Assembly: GCA_945643635.1 (NCBI GenBank)
Contig: CALZFC010000005.1
Location: 8,146,501 to 8,210,500, forward strand
DNA from: Allodiplogaster sudhausi
Taxonomy: Eukaryota; Nematoda; Chromadorea; Rhabditida; Diplogasteridae
Direction: 5' to 3'
Length of the DNA stretch: 64,000 bases
Shown: positions 44,463-55,629 of the stretch, in pieces
How positions within the stretch are numbered: the first letter of the stretch is position 1
Layout: the number at the start of each line of letters is the position of its first letter
Notes under the pieces: generated by a model
The model's database searches: none
The model's input: the letters and a program-made list of their open reading frames with translations, nothing else
Told to the model about the DNA's origin: nothing
Made by a program: the position numbers and the translations under genes

Positions 44463-47400
44463 ATGGATAGCGACGTTCCTGAGTTGTTGCTTCACGTGTT
44501 AGTCTTTTGAGTCTTTGGTAATGCTCGGGTTGATGTCTTCTCTGCAGAGACTACCAGTCGGACGAAGAGGTGGATGTCGAGGGGGAGAGTGCAAGTGTCT
44601 CCCTGCAGAAGCAAGCAGACATACATCCACCTGGTGAGTGGTTCCTTCTAAACGGGACAAGTCATTGCCTCTTCTGGCAGTGCTGGAACGCGAGGAAGAA
44701 CAGCCGGAGGCAGCAGCTGCTGTGGATGAGGGAGAGCCGCCATCTGCGAGTGAAGACGTAGCTAGGCATGAGTTGGCTGACGAGGATCACAAGGTCTCGC
44801 GTCGTTCGGTCGACTCGCAGGAGCAGATTATTGGTCAGTCTGCCTTTTCAACTATTTGATATTGCTGGGTACTATTCAGTTACTCCTGCCCCAGTAAGAA
44901 TGAAGATGTGTACCGACCTCTCAACTGTATGTGTGATCACAATTTGTCTTGAGTTGATGAGCAGCAAGTGGTTGAGCGCCTTCCTGGCGCACTTCGACAC
45001 GACCCGCCCGTCTTCTTCACTCGCTTTCGAAGGCGTCAACCGCAGCTGAGAGTGCAGCCATTCTACGGGACGGCTCCCGCGCTGGAGAGGTGTCCTCCAT
45101 TCTTATTCTGTTGTTTTCTGCAGCTAGCATAGCCTGCATCTCTTTGAGTGTAACTGCTGCAGTCCGTCCACTCGTCGAACATCGGCAAGCTTTTCTGCGA
45201 GAACGATACGCCACGCATCCTTTTAGGTCCATTTCTGACGAACCTTCATTTTACTTGCCTTTATCTAAACTTCTGGCTAATGCTCAGTTTGCTCTAAGGC
45301 CTTCTGGATGTATATCCTAATTAAGGCTTCACGATGATGAAGAGAATGCCTACGGAGAAGAAGAGTTCGAGACCGATGCAGTCTATCCAATTTGGCAGTG
45401 GAATCGAGGCACCAGAGGTACTTCTTATTCTCCATTTGTCTTCTTCTCATCTTCCTTTGGTTGAGAAAAGAAACCGACGGGCCGCTGGTGTGATTGGCGG
45501 GTTTATGACTACGAAGTGCACGACGAAGATCTGCTTTCCTCTCCAAATCACCACTCGAGCACTGGTAAGCTGTTTTTTATTATTATTTTGATATGAAATA
45601 GATACATTACCTAGTACACACATTTTTGTTGTAGTTTCTAATGTTTTGTACATATTTGCCCGTTATTAGAGATGACACCTGCGGAGAAGTGGGCGGCGCG
45701 TTCTCGTCTAAGACGCGCGCAGGCAAGGGAAGCACGATTTCAGCGGAGTCTCCGTGAAGAGGAGGTCGTGGATGACTCAGTGCTCTCCAACTCTTCTAGG
45801 ACAAATCGGCGGAGAAGTCGGTTTCTCTCTCTCTCTTTGTCTCTCTCAAACAACAATGATATTCATCATCTCCTGGCTCAACTCATCTATTAATTTGCTC
45901 CAGTTCTACTGGTTTTCCAAGAAGTGTTTTTGAAAGTTACTTTAGACAATTTTAGATTGCGCGGTCAAAGTTAGATCCCATGGCGAATGCGAAGAGGAGG
46001 CCGTGGATCAGTTGGAGTGCGCGGCTTCTCCCTCCATGGAAGAAGTCGAGATTGTTGATGTCAGTTTCAGCCTTTTCATATTATATATCGAGATACCTTT
46101 GTTAAGGAGGAAGACATCTTGGAAGTGATCTCGGATGTCTCCTCCGAAGAAGGCCACGTGAAGGTCTGCAATGCCGCTGGCATAAGGACCCAAGTTCAAC
46201 CGGAAGATGAGGAGGGTGAGGCAGAAGAACCTGAACTGGGTGATGACGAGGAAGTTACTCACACTCAACTAATAAAGGTTCGACTTCTAGCTACTGTTTT
46301 TCCATGTGTTTGCTCATCACTTTGATTGTTCTTTTTTCACTCTGTGTCGATTTAAGGAAGAGATGTCGAATGCGGATGATGAAACTACTGAAGCTGATTC
46401 GTCTACTTCAACACAGGTACCTTTTTCTCTGTTTGTTAAGTTGTTTGTGTCGCGTTATCTCAATTCGTTCTGAGTCAATTTGTAAAATTCCTCGTTCTGC
46501 TATCTTAGTTATACTATAAGTAATATTTAGTTTCTATTTAAGGATGCGCAAGCTCTGTCCGATGCGAGTGCTTTGGCTGACTTTGCCCATTCTCTTATAA
46601 GGTTTGGTAATGACTAGGGTAGTCCTCTGTTCATTACTTCATTGCAGAAGTCGTGCTCTGTCTTCTGCCAAATTGCCAGTTCGAGTCGTCTCTTCTCTTC
46701 CCTCCTGTTTCCTCCCGAGACGCAGTCACCGGTACTTCCTATTTTGTAACCACGTTTCTTCGTGCTTTTTCTTTTACTACAATTTACTCTTATTGTTTCA
46801 ATTTTTTTCGCGAATGAATCTTACGATGCTAATAAAATTGTATGCTCTGCAGCACGAACGAAGGCCGAGCAGAGCTTCTAGAAGAGTCCGATCTCTTGGA
46901 GGAAGCGGCGAATAGAAGAAGAGAGAGACAGGCCAGGAAGGAAGCGCGCCTTGCACGATTCCGGCTGGAGAGGGTAAGACTTTCTCTTTATCTCCTTCCT
47001 TTCTCTCTTCGTTTCTGTTAGGAGGTAAGAGGTATTTGTGACCCTCTGTGGCCTCATGCAAGCACGGGTTTACTTTGAGAAAATTGCGCTACTCATTTAG
47101 CAAAACGTACCCTAATTTAGGGTCTCCTCAGTTCCGTGCCATATTTGACGAATATGTTCCCTCTCCGTTTTCATCGTATCCCACCTCGATTTCCATGCCC
47201 GTCATTCTCTACACCATCCTAGGTCTTCGATATTCGCTTTCATTCTATGGGTTTCAATAAAATCTTGATCGAAAGAGCTTCCCGCAGTGTTTTTTGCCCC
47301 CAGCATTCAGATCCGGCCGATTTTATCTAGTTTTAATCTTTTAAAGTGGTTATTGATTGACTCTCTCTCTCTTTCAGGCTGAGAAAGCATTCCAACGGCA

Positions 47401-48618
47401 AGAACGAGAAAGAGAACGACTACGGGCATACGGGGCAATGGTCGCCGAATTCCAAAAGCGGAAAAGGAGGGAAATGCAAGATGCTAAAAAGGAGGATGAG
47501 GTACTGATTATCTCTCTCGGATTGTTCGCTAACTTCTTCCACGCTTTCCAGACATTTGATGTTCTGGCAGAAAAGAGAAGGAAGCGACGGGAATACATGC
47601 GGAATCTCAGGGCCATGAAGAAGTTTCTGCCTTTTATTTCTATGTAGAATACGGTCATGTGTGATTAACAATTGAAACCGTAAATTTTTTTATGGAATTA
47701 TAGTACTGAATAAATGCTAAGGTTGATTGTGTCACTCAATCAACCCTAGTATTATCGATTAATTTACATGCTGTAATTCACTTTGAGATGTCATAAATTT
47801 CTTTTTGCAGGAAGTTGCTGTCACCATCTGCGTACGAAGCCGAGCTGGCAAAGGTTTCTTTTTAGCAATCTGAAAAAAGGATAAAAAGTGTTACCTTTTT
47901 CCAGGAGCGCGAAGCTCGCCGCCGTCGTCGAATGGAGAAACTCGCGACTCGACCCGATCTCATCGAACTTGAAAAGTATTCCACTTTTCATTCTTTATCA
48001 TTCGTCTTATATATTATTGAAAGTTTAGAAGTTTGTTAAGTTTGAAAATTGGTGAGTGAAGCTTCTCTTTTCTTTTTTTCTCATATAATAGGGAGAATCC
48101 TTTGCCATGATGTGATTCCAGAATTCGTTCTTGTCTCCGTTCTCGTGAGATGCGTGCTTCGTGGACGGAGGCAGAGCGAGCTGATCGATATGCCAAGTAC
48201 TCCGAGGCCAGGCGGAAACGGAAGGAAATGTTCAGGTCTATTTTATTTATGATCCGTAGAAAGGAAGAATGATAACTTGTTGAGAAGTTCCTGTTTTACC
48301 GTTACAAGCTGTGATAAACGCTTGCTTTCCTCTTCATAGAAAAGTTGCGAAGTCAGACCAAAGACGTGGTTACCAGTATAGACAGAATCCGCTATCCGAT
48401 ACAGTCAAAAATGAAAAAAAAAGATGTGATCTGTGCTGATGAGTCTACTTTGCAGGAAGTGCAGCGAAGAGCAAGCGCAGTCAACGGCCTCCGTTGCAGT
48501 GGAAGAGAACTCCCTCCCCGACTCTCCCCTTCCTCCCAATCGACGCAAGTATGTTGTTTCTGCACAGAACATGTACATGTCTGTCGCCAATGAAGTCGAG
48601 ATTGGGCAGCATTTGTGA
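44463..48618 (+). CDS. Unrecognised highly charged coiled-coil protein
   Basis: Many small exons share one style. Exons 1 (44463-44497), 2 (44548-44633), 3 (from 44682) and 4 (from about 44894) join in phase; the start reads MDSDVPELLLH then DYQSDEEVDVEGES. The N-terminal third is acidic (EREEEQPEAAAAVDEGEPPS). A short non-acidic block follows (LRHDPPVFFTRFRRRQPQL). The middle has more acidic exons (EDEEGEAEEPELGDDEE). The C-terminal half is a long Arg/Glu-rich helix: RRRERQARKEARLARFRLER, then AEKAFQRQERERERLRAYG, ending in exons with RREYMRNLRAMKKFL, YEAELAKEREARRRRR and RKEMFR. The last frame stops at 48618. Composition suggests a nuclear or cytoskeletal scaffold, but no family was recognised. 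Several middle and late exon edges are uncertain and two adjacent genes cannot be excluded. Confidence 0.55.
47718..47747. repeat. Short inverted repeat in intron
   Basis: GGTTGATTG (47721-47729) and CAATCAACC (47737-47745) with a 7-base loop, inside the charged-protein gene. Confidence 0.6.
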
Positions 48619-50607
48619 GGGGTACGGTAGTCATACTTTTGATATTCTTCTGGTAATTGGAGTCACTAGGGTACGTGAATTGCTCACGGGTCTACATGAG
48701 TATGCTAATAGTAGGAATGGTTTATGTTAAATCAAGACTAGTCAGAACCTTTGCTTTCTGTACATAAAATCATTGATTCTGCTGGTATGGTTGGCTTCTC
48801 TTTGCTTATCCATCATTTTACAGGATGTAAAATCAGTATAGATTGTGTGCAATGATGTAATGTTTTCTTTACTTTTATGTTGTTTTCCTCTGTGCATACA
48901 AATCATATGAAAGACTGCCTTGAACCTTGTTGACTCTACTGCTCAAGAAACATGACTTCTGACTCCTCGGCTGGTCTTGTCTTGCCAGCAATTGCACTCT
49001 TAATGCAAGTGGACAAGAGAGGAAGAGGAGGGGGACCATGCAGTCCTCTCCACTCTTCAAACTGGTTCCATCTTACTCGGGTATGACAGGCAGGGGAGGG
49101 GATAGGGAGATTGAGGGACTGCACAGGGGATGAGACTGAGATGTGGGGATGCTTCCTTGCGAGGACAGAAGAACACTTCTAGAACAGTTTCACACTATCT
49201 CGAGAGATGATTGATTTTCGCGAGAAAGTCTTACAGAGCCCTTTTTCGGTTCTTAAATTCGGTTTCGACATCAGCATCACGAAGAAAAAACGTTGAACAA
49301 CTCAGATGAAATCTCCATTTAGAGAGTCGTTGGAGAGGGGAGGAAAGGATCACTTTAAATTTCATAAAAAAATTCCAAACGGCAATTCATTTTGAGCGAC
49401 TAAGATTTGCGAAAACAGAAAACGGAACATAAACACGGCCATGTCTTCAGAGCACGATAAATCATTATTTTTACCATTCACATGAATTCTCTGTTCAATG
49501 CATTATTCTAAACAATTTATAAAAAAAACATGACGATGTATGTGAGGCATGTTGAACTATCATGTATTTGCCTTTTTTGTTCTCTCTGCTTGGAGCGGAA
49601 ATGAATGGCGGACTAATCTGGCAGATGGGCCAAAGCAGCCGCTCCTTCTTCAGCCTGCAGCTATAATTCGCTCTGCCTTTCTCTCTCCTAGATTGCAATT
49701 CTGGTACGCCTCTTCAACAAAAGGAGAGAAAAAACATTGAGTAAGTCCCAGCTACAGAAGACTCCACCCGAATGATTCACTTGCTTCCAACTTCCTGCTT
49801 GCCCTTTACTCTTTTAAGCACTCCAGTCTGATCACTCTTCGCACTCAAAGCTCACTCTACTTTTCGTTTAGCCGCTCATGATTCTATCTCCCATTTCTCG
49901 CAGGTTCTATCTCCTTTCCTCTTGCTCTCTCTTTCACTCTCGCTCTCTCTGTGTTTCTCTCTCTCTCTCTGTCTCACTCACCTCTTACAAACTTTCCAGC
50001 CTACAATCTCTAAAATCAACTGTACACAGCGATGCAAACATAAGCAAGCGGGTACAGGGAGCGAAGAGCGGCACGCGACTTTTTTTTACACGATTTTCTG
50101 GCGTGAAAATCTCTCTCAATTTTCGTTCCTTCTCTATCCGTTACTACCTATCCCTCTTTAAATAGTCTCTTTTTCCTTCCAATTATCTCTCTCTCTCTCT
50201 CTCTCTTTCTGTGTCTCTCAATCTCTGTCTTCCACCCTGCCAGACTTTCAATCTTTCCTTGCATACCTGCGTGGCTCTGCAATATGGTTCACTTTCCCTG
50301 TATCGTCCACCTTCACCTGTTCCTCACTCAGTCTCTTCCTCAACTACTCGATGGTTTCCTCTGCGCAATCCATTTCCTCTCACTTTTTGTTTTCGTTTCG
50401 CTGTTCTAGAAATTTTTGGACAGTTCGTTGCATCCTTTAATTGACTCTCCAATGAATGAACGGTTCAAATTTAAAATCAATGGTACGGCTCGACAATCTA
50501 ATCATAAAGCTCTTTGATTATTGTTGGTCATACAGTGAAGGAGTTGTCAATCTTTTAATTTCAAGCAATATTTTTTCTTGTTTATTTGAAGGAAGGTACA
50601 TACCATT
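48619..50607. other. 2-kb spacer
   Basis: Between the charged-protein gene and phosphatase A. Contains CT-rich stretches (49910-49985, 50181-50220); open frames are low-complexity serine/leucine runs. No gene supported. Confidence 0.5.
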
Positions 50608-51421
50608 ATGCACCTGCTTTCCCTCTTCGTATCGTTTTCAATAGCTCTCGGCGTCACAACCGCAGAAGAGCAGCACGATCCTCCGCTTCCACCACACACA
50701 AATGTGAGCTTCTCGAATGAAGCTATGTACATTATTCGCTATATTTAACGCTCGTCGCAGCAGTTACTGAATAAAATTATGTAAAACGTATTTAATGCAA
50801 TTGGAGGTGAGAGTCGACTCGGAAACATCGTTTATTCTATTCGGCACAAGACACGGCAACCGTAACCCGGAGCAGTTTGTGGATGCGCCGGACAGAACGT
50901 GGGGTGAGGAGGGAGAACTCGAGCTCACTAGCGTCAGTTGTAGTCCGCCAGCCTTTCCGCTAATCCTGTTTTCTAGTCTTTCCTTCTATGGCTATCATGC
51001 TCATTCCATCTCTTTCCACTTAAAATCGTCAGTTTTTTTAAATGTGTGTTCGTCTCTTTGGGTGAAGTTTGACCGGCTAACACCTAATTGGGAACTGTAA
51101 AAAGAAATCAAGAGTTCGAACTTCAGTGCCTGCCGCTGAATAGTAATCCTAACTGAGGCGATGCACAACTGATTGTAGATCGGAAAACGCCAGGCGTATG
51201 GACTCGGCAGGGCAATCCGAGCCTTTGTCGGGGATAAGATCAACGGGAACTACAAGCCCTCCGAGGCTAAGTTTTTCTCCTCTTCGGCCAGTCGATGCCA
51301 GATGACTCTTCAGGCAAGATATTCTTATTCTGCTATTGTTCTACATTGAATTTTATTTCATTTGATTATTGCTGTAAAGATATTCTATGTACATATGTAC
51401 ATACATATGGATGTATGTACG

Positions 51422-51452
<31 letters not shown>

Positions 51453-53210
51453 GTACATACATACATGTCGTATTTCAGACAGCTCTCGCTGGAATCTTCG
51501 ACCCCTCTGGCTTTGCGGATTGGAATTCAAAAAACTTCGACCATTGGTCACCCATTCCCTATACAATTGATGATCCCCTTCTTCGCATGTACTCCGTCAA
51601 GGGATGCGTCAACTCCGATAAGGGTATTTTTATGTTGAGTGAATATAAAAAAGTTAAGAGTGTAAAATGCCTCGATGTACTCTTCACCCTCGATTATCCG
51701 CCCATCTTAAGCCTGGGATCCGATCTCGAAGGACACTTTGCCCGAGTTGGAAGAGATCAAGAATCAGACTCAGCCAATCCTCGACTACATTGCTGCGAGC
51801 GACCCGAAGAGGAATGCCGCCATCTCGGATGCTGCCGACATTGCTGACAACATCATTCAAATGGCATGTTAACATCAAATAATTGCAACAACAAAAAAAC
51901 ATCTACTAGACCCTCTTAGTTTTTAAGTTAATAATGTTTTCGCATGGGGAAGGCATTCACTTACACATTCAAACGAACTTTATCCTTAGGATTTCTACAA
52001 CGCGACGTACCCGAAGTGGCTCTCGCACCCGACTCTGCCCGGGTTCACGAGAGAATCTCTTCGTGCAGCCATTCTCTCGCTTAGTTCGTTCACTTTTTAT
52101 TACCTTTTTCGATACATTTTTTCACATTTTACTCGTTTCCCATCCGCCTATCTCTTCATCCTCTGCTACATACATAATTGCATGCAATCTCCTCTCGCAG
52201 ACTAAATAGAGGGCGCCGCCATTTGCCTATTTTCTGGCACTTGATTTTTCATTTCGTTTTGCTAAATGATGTTTGTTTGGGTAGTACCGGAACGGCTCTT
52301 TTCTTGTGCTCAAAGTTGGCAATCGTGATTGTTCCTCTTGAGCGGAGGCGCACACGATCAAGTGCGCGAATTACTCCCCGTGCCGCGATCTGATGGGCGG
52401 GCTCTGGCTCAAGCACATCCTGGCTGCTCTGGAAGAGGCAGCGGCAGGCAAGGCCACTAAGATCATCGGATATGCTTCAGTTCGTTCTTCTCCTTCACTC
52501 AACCTTCACCTTCTTTCCTTCTCCTTCAGCACACTGAAGTGACTCTCTCCGTCATGAAACTCATGGGAATCGAGAAGGCCGAACTGACCACGTCGGCCGG
52601 CTTCCTCGTCGAGTTCAAGAACACAACGGTCGGCCCGGCCATCCGCCTCCTCAACCATGACCCGAATCCAATCGATGAACACGTCATCTACAAGGTTCGA
52701 AGATCCTAGAATTAGCAGAGTATCATCTGAGCTTCATATAAATTCAAGAGTAAACTGGCGCCAGCACTTGCGAGGGCGACGAATGCCGAAGGGTGGATGC
52801 CCCTCGATGCCTTCAAAGAGTTCGTTTTCTTTCACTCACCGTTTATTGAATTCCTCTACATTTAATCCTTATTAATTAAAACAATAATTAATTTTAGTTG
52901 TACATGATAACGAATTAGAAAAGAAAATCCTGACGGTTATAAAGATTCATGTACATAAAATTGATTAAAAAAAAGAAACTCTGCCAAGAATTGTCATTCC
53001 TAATTAGTGCAGATTCGTGGCTGCTCACGCGATCGAAGACTGGCAGTCGTCCTGCGGCATCAGCGGATGCGCAGCGAACGCCGCCCAGAGTAGCTCTCTG
53101 CTTCTCTTTCCGCCTCTCCTTCTCCTGCTCTCTCTCCCTCTTCTCCCCTCTTAATTCTTCACCTTCTCCCCTATCCTTCTGCAGCTGAAGATACTGTAAC
53201 CTCTCCATAG
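50608..53210 (+). CDS. Secreted histidine acid phosphatase, paralogue A
   Basis: Lysosomal/prostatic-type histidine phosphatase. Signal peptide MHLLSLFVSFSIALGVTTA, then the phosphohistidine motif RHGNRNP (R47, H48). The ELTSIGKRQAYGLG helix, the SSSASRCQMTLQ block and DPLLRMYS follow the acid phosphatase pattern. The second catalytic motif is HTE (296-298) where this type normally has HD. Exons: 50608-50703, 50807-50932, 51179-51313, 51479-51623, 51712-51863, 51990-52083, 52343-52479, 52530-52694, 52749-52819, 53013 on. Introns 3 and 5 need GC donors (51314, 51864) where B and C have GT. The last exon has two readings. Unspliced, it adds a leucine-rich hydrophobic tail (stop 53152-53154, 420 residues), GPI-signal-like. 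Removal of 53090-53184 replaces this with a short polar tail (stop 53208-53210). Several N-glycosylation sites. Confidence 0.85.
51381..51470 (+). repeat. (TACA)n repeat in phosphatase A intron 3
   Basis: TACATACA repeats just ahead of the TATTTCAG acceptor of exon 4. Confidence 0.85.
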
Positions 53211-53882
53211 CCACCATTAACTACTCTGCTAATCTTATCTGCATCACCCGCACTCTGCTAATCCTGCACTGAGAATAACATCACCGTATTTCAGGCTAAC
53301 GACTAACCCAGACATTCGAGATGTCGCTGCTGCTTTCGCAACGAGAATCGCATATTTAATTATTGTCTTTGACTATATGGCAATGAAGACAAATAAATGA
53401 TAGCAAAGTCAGAAAAACCAAAACTATTTGAATGCTTACAATAATCCTGGCTGAGGTGCTAACTGCATATTCAGAGCGACCCTCTTCTTATCGGCATGCC
53501 GATATACATCCCTAACCTCTCTATAGCCATCATTAACTACTCTCTGGTGGTGCTTCTGCATAACTGGGTTGACTTCCGAAGCTTCCATGCTTTCATAGTC
53601 TTGCGAATATATTCCATGGAATTCCAGTGCATTTATCGAATCTCTAATATTTATACTGAACGACTTGTGCGAAATGTACATACTTATTAACTCCACATGC
53701 CGTGTTGAGAATGTTGTGATAAAGGCGATGTAAATAACCAGATATGTATGCAACCAAAATGTAGGAAGCATGAGATCATAAGAGGTGAAGGTTTCTAATC
53801 AACTGGAAATTTACTTTATTTTAAACACTTAACGGAATGCAAAGAAATAATTTTCTAAGGAGCCAATTTTCAAAAATATTCA
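53211..53882. other. Spacer with a duplicated phosphatase A tail fragment
   Basis: A 31-bp segment at 53513-53543 repeats 53196-53226 (the 3' end of phosphatase A) with 3 mismatches, so a partial copy of that end was duplicated here. Nothing else recognised. Confidence 0.55.
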
Positions 53883-53883
53883 G

Positions 53884-54134
53884 GCTTGAGAGGAGAGCCA
53901 ATTATTCCTGTTCTGCCGACTACCTCAATGTCTCCTGCGCGTCCATCAGCAGCTGGGAACTGCATCTACCGTAACCAGCTTCCGGACGAGTACTGTAACG
54001 CCTTCATTTCCATGCGGGACGCATGCATCCATCCTGAAGTGGTGGCGAAGTGTGCTGCCTCCTGCCGTTGTTCTCCTCCGCTGGCTCCATCTTCCTTCTT
54101 CCAGACACTCTTCGTCATTCACCAACAACTCTAA
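53884..54134 (+). CDS. Exon with a ShKT-type six-cysteine domain
   Basis: A last exon preceded by TATTCAG at 53877-53883 and ending in a stop at 54134. About 35 residues carry six cysteines spaced C-x10-C-x9-C-x8-C-x3-C-x1-C, the ShKT (SXC) pattern frequent in secreted nematode proteins. A serine/proline-rich stretch lies on both sides. No upstream exon or signal peptide was found between 53211 and 53883, so the gene is incomplete as read. It may be a secreted small protein, an alternative 3' exon of the phosphatase A locus, or a relic. ShKT domains occur in enzymes and ion-channel blockers alike, so no activity is inferred. Confidence 0.5.
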
Positions 54135-55105
54135 AAATTCCTTCTTGTATACTCTATAATTATTATTAGAACATTATGTTTTTTTAAGGGTCCAAGCATC
54201 TCAGATAAGCACAAAGACTGAAGCGTTCATCGTTAGAAAAGTATAGATCATAAATTGAATTCTGTACGAACTTTTCGTTACATTCTTGATTCAAAAACGG
54301 GCATTTATTGTATGTTTGTACATATTTTTCCTTATATATGAAATGCGCTTTCTAGTTCTTGCATTCCCATGTGCATTAAACATGATTTCGTTTTCTCTTG
54401 GATTTTTTTCTGTCTAGAATCTTTGTTTAATAAAATTCCTTTATTTTGATGTCGTTCTTCAGTCTCTTCAAACGGTTTGTGTAGCCATTTTCAAGTTGAG
54501 GCAGCAGAATCGAGAGGAGAAATAAATCTCCATTCTCCAGAGATCCATGGCAAATCGAGAGACGCAGACGGTGAAATGTGAACGGAGAGCAGTTCAGCTG
54601 CGGCTGTGCACTCTCTGAAGATGCGAGTGTTTTGGAGAGGGCAAGAAGACCACGTTTCACTTCATCCCTCGAACATTTACATGGCATTCCAAACAGGGAA
54701 GCATGCTCCTCCTCATACATATTCATTTGTACTCTCACTCTCTTTTTTCTCCCACTCTCTGAAATCAGCACTAGCTGTTGTTGTTCTTTTATCATGACTG
54801 TTCTCCGTTCTTCCTTATTTTAATCCCAATTCCCAACCTCGTCTATTCACCTGACCTTATGGCCCCAGAACGCCGATATAAAAGAGAAGGGCAAACGCCA
54901 TATTTCACAAGTGCCACATTCACTTTCCATCCGAAGGAATTCGCCTTTGTTTGACCCTTTTTGATTGATAACCCCATCCCTTCTATCACAATACTTGCCC
55001 TTTATATTTAATAGCAACGTAGAAATATTTGTGTAGATCATTCGCATGTTGTTCCCTCGATGAATCGCTCAGTTCATCAGCTCATTAAACCTCCATTGCA
55101 TTCTG

Positions 55106-55145
<40 letters not shown>

Positions 55146-55487
55146 TCTCTCTCCTCTCTCTCTTTCTCTCTCTCTTTCTCTTTCTCTTTCTTTCTCTCTT
55201 TCTTTCTCTCAGTCTCTCTATCTCTCTCTTTCTCTCTCACTTTATTTCTATCTTTCTCTCTCTCTCTTTCTCTCTCTCTCTTTTTTTCTCTCTCTCTCTC
55301 TCTTTCTCCATTTCTCCCTCTTTCTACTCTCATTGTCTCAGTCGTTTGAGGCATAAATCATTGTCGAACATCCACGTTATATATTTTATATTTTCCAATA
55401 TGCCTGCCTTGTCCTTAATATTACTCATAAAATATGGATGTTCTTGTTGATTGTTCCATTGAATTGATAATATTTCGACAGGGTAAA
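54135..55487. other. Spacer before phosphatase B
   Basis: 1.35 kb. AT-rich, then a 230-bp CT/CTTT microsatellite (55108-55340). No gene seen. TTTCGACAG at 55473-55481, 6 bases before the B start, is a likely trans-splice acceptor. Confidence 0.5.
55108..55340 (+). repeat. CT/CTTT microsatellite
   Basis: Long pyrimidine run of CT and CTTT units upstream of phosphatase B. Confidence 0.9.
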
Positions 55488-55586
55488 ATGTATCCGAGAA
55501 GTCTGATCGCGTTGGTAGTGCTCGCTGTCTGTGCAGCGGGCAATGAAGTGCTGCCTGCAAGAACCAATGCTAGTTTTCTCCCTCTC

Positions 55587-55629
<43 letters not shown>

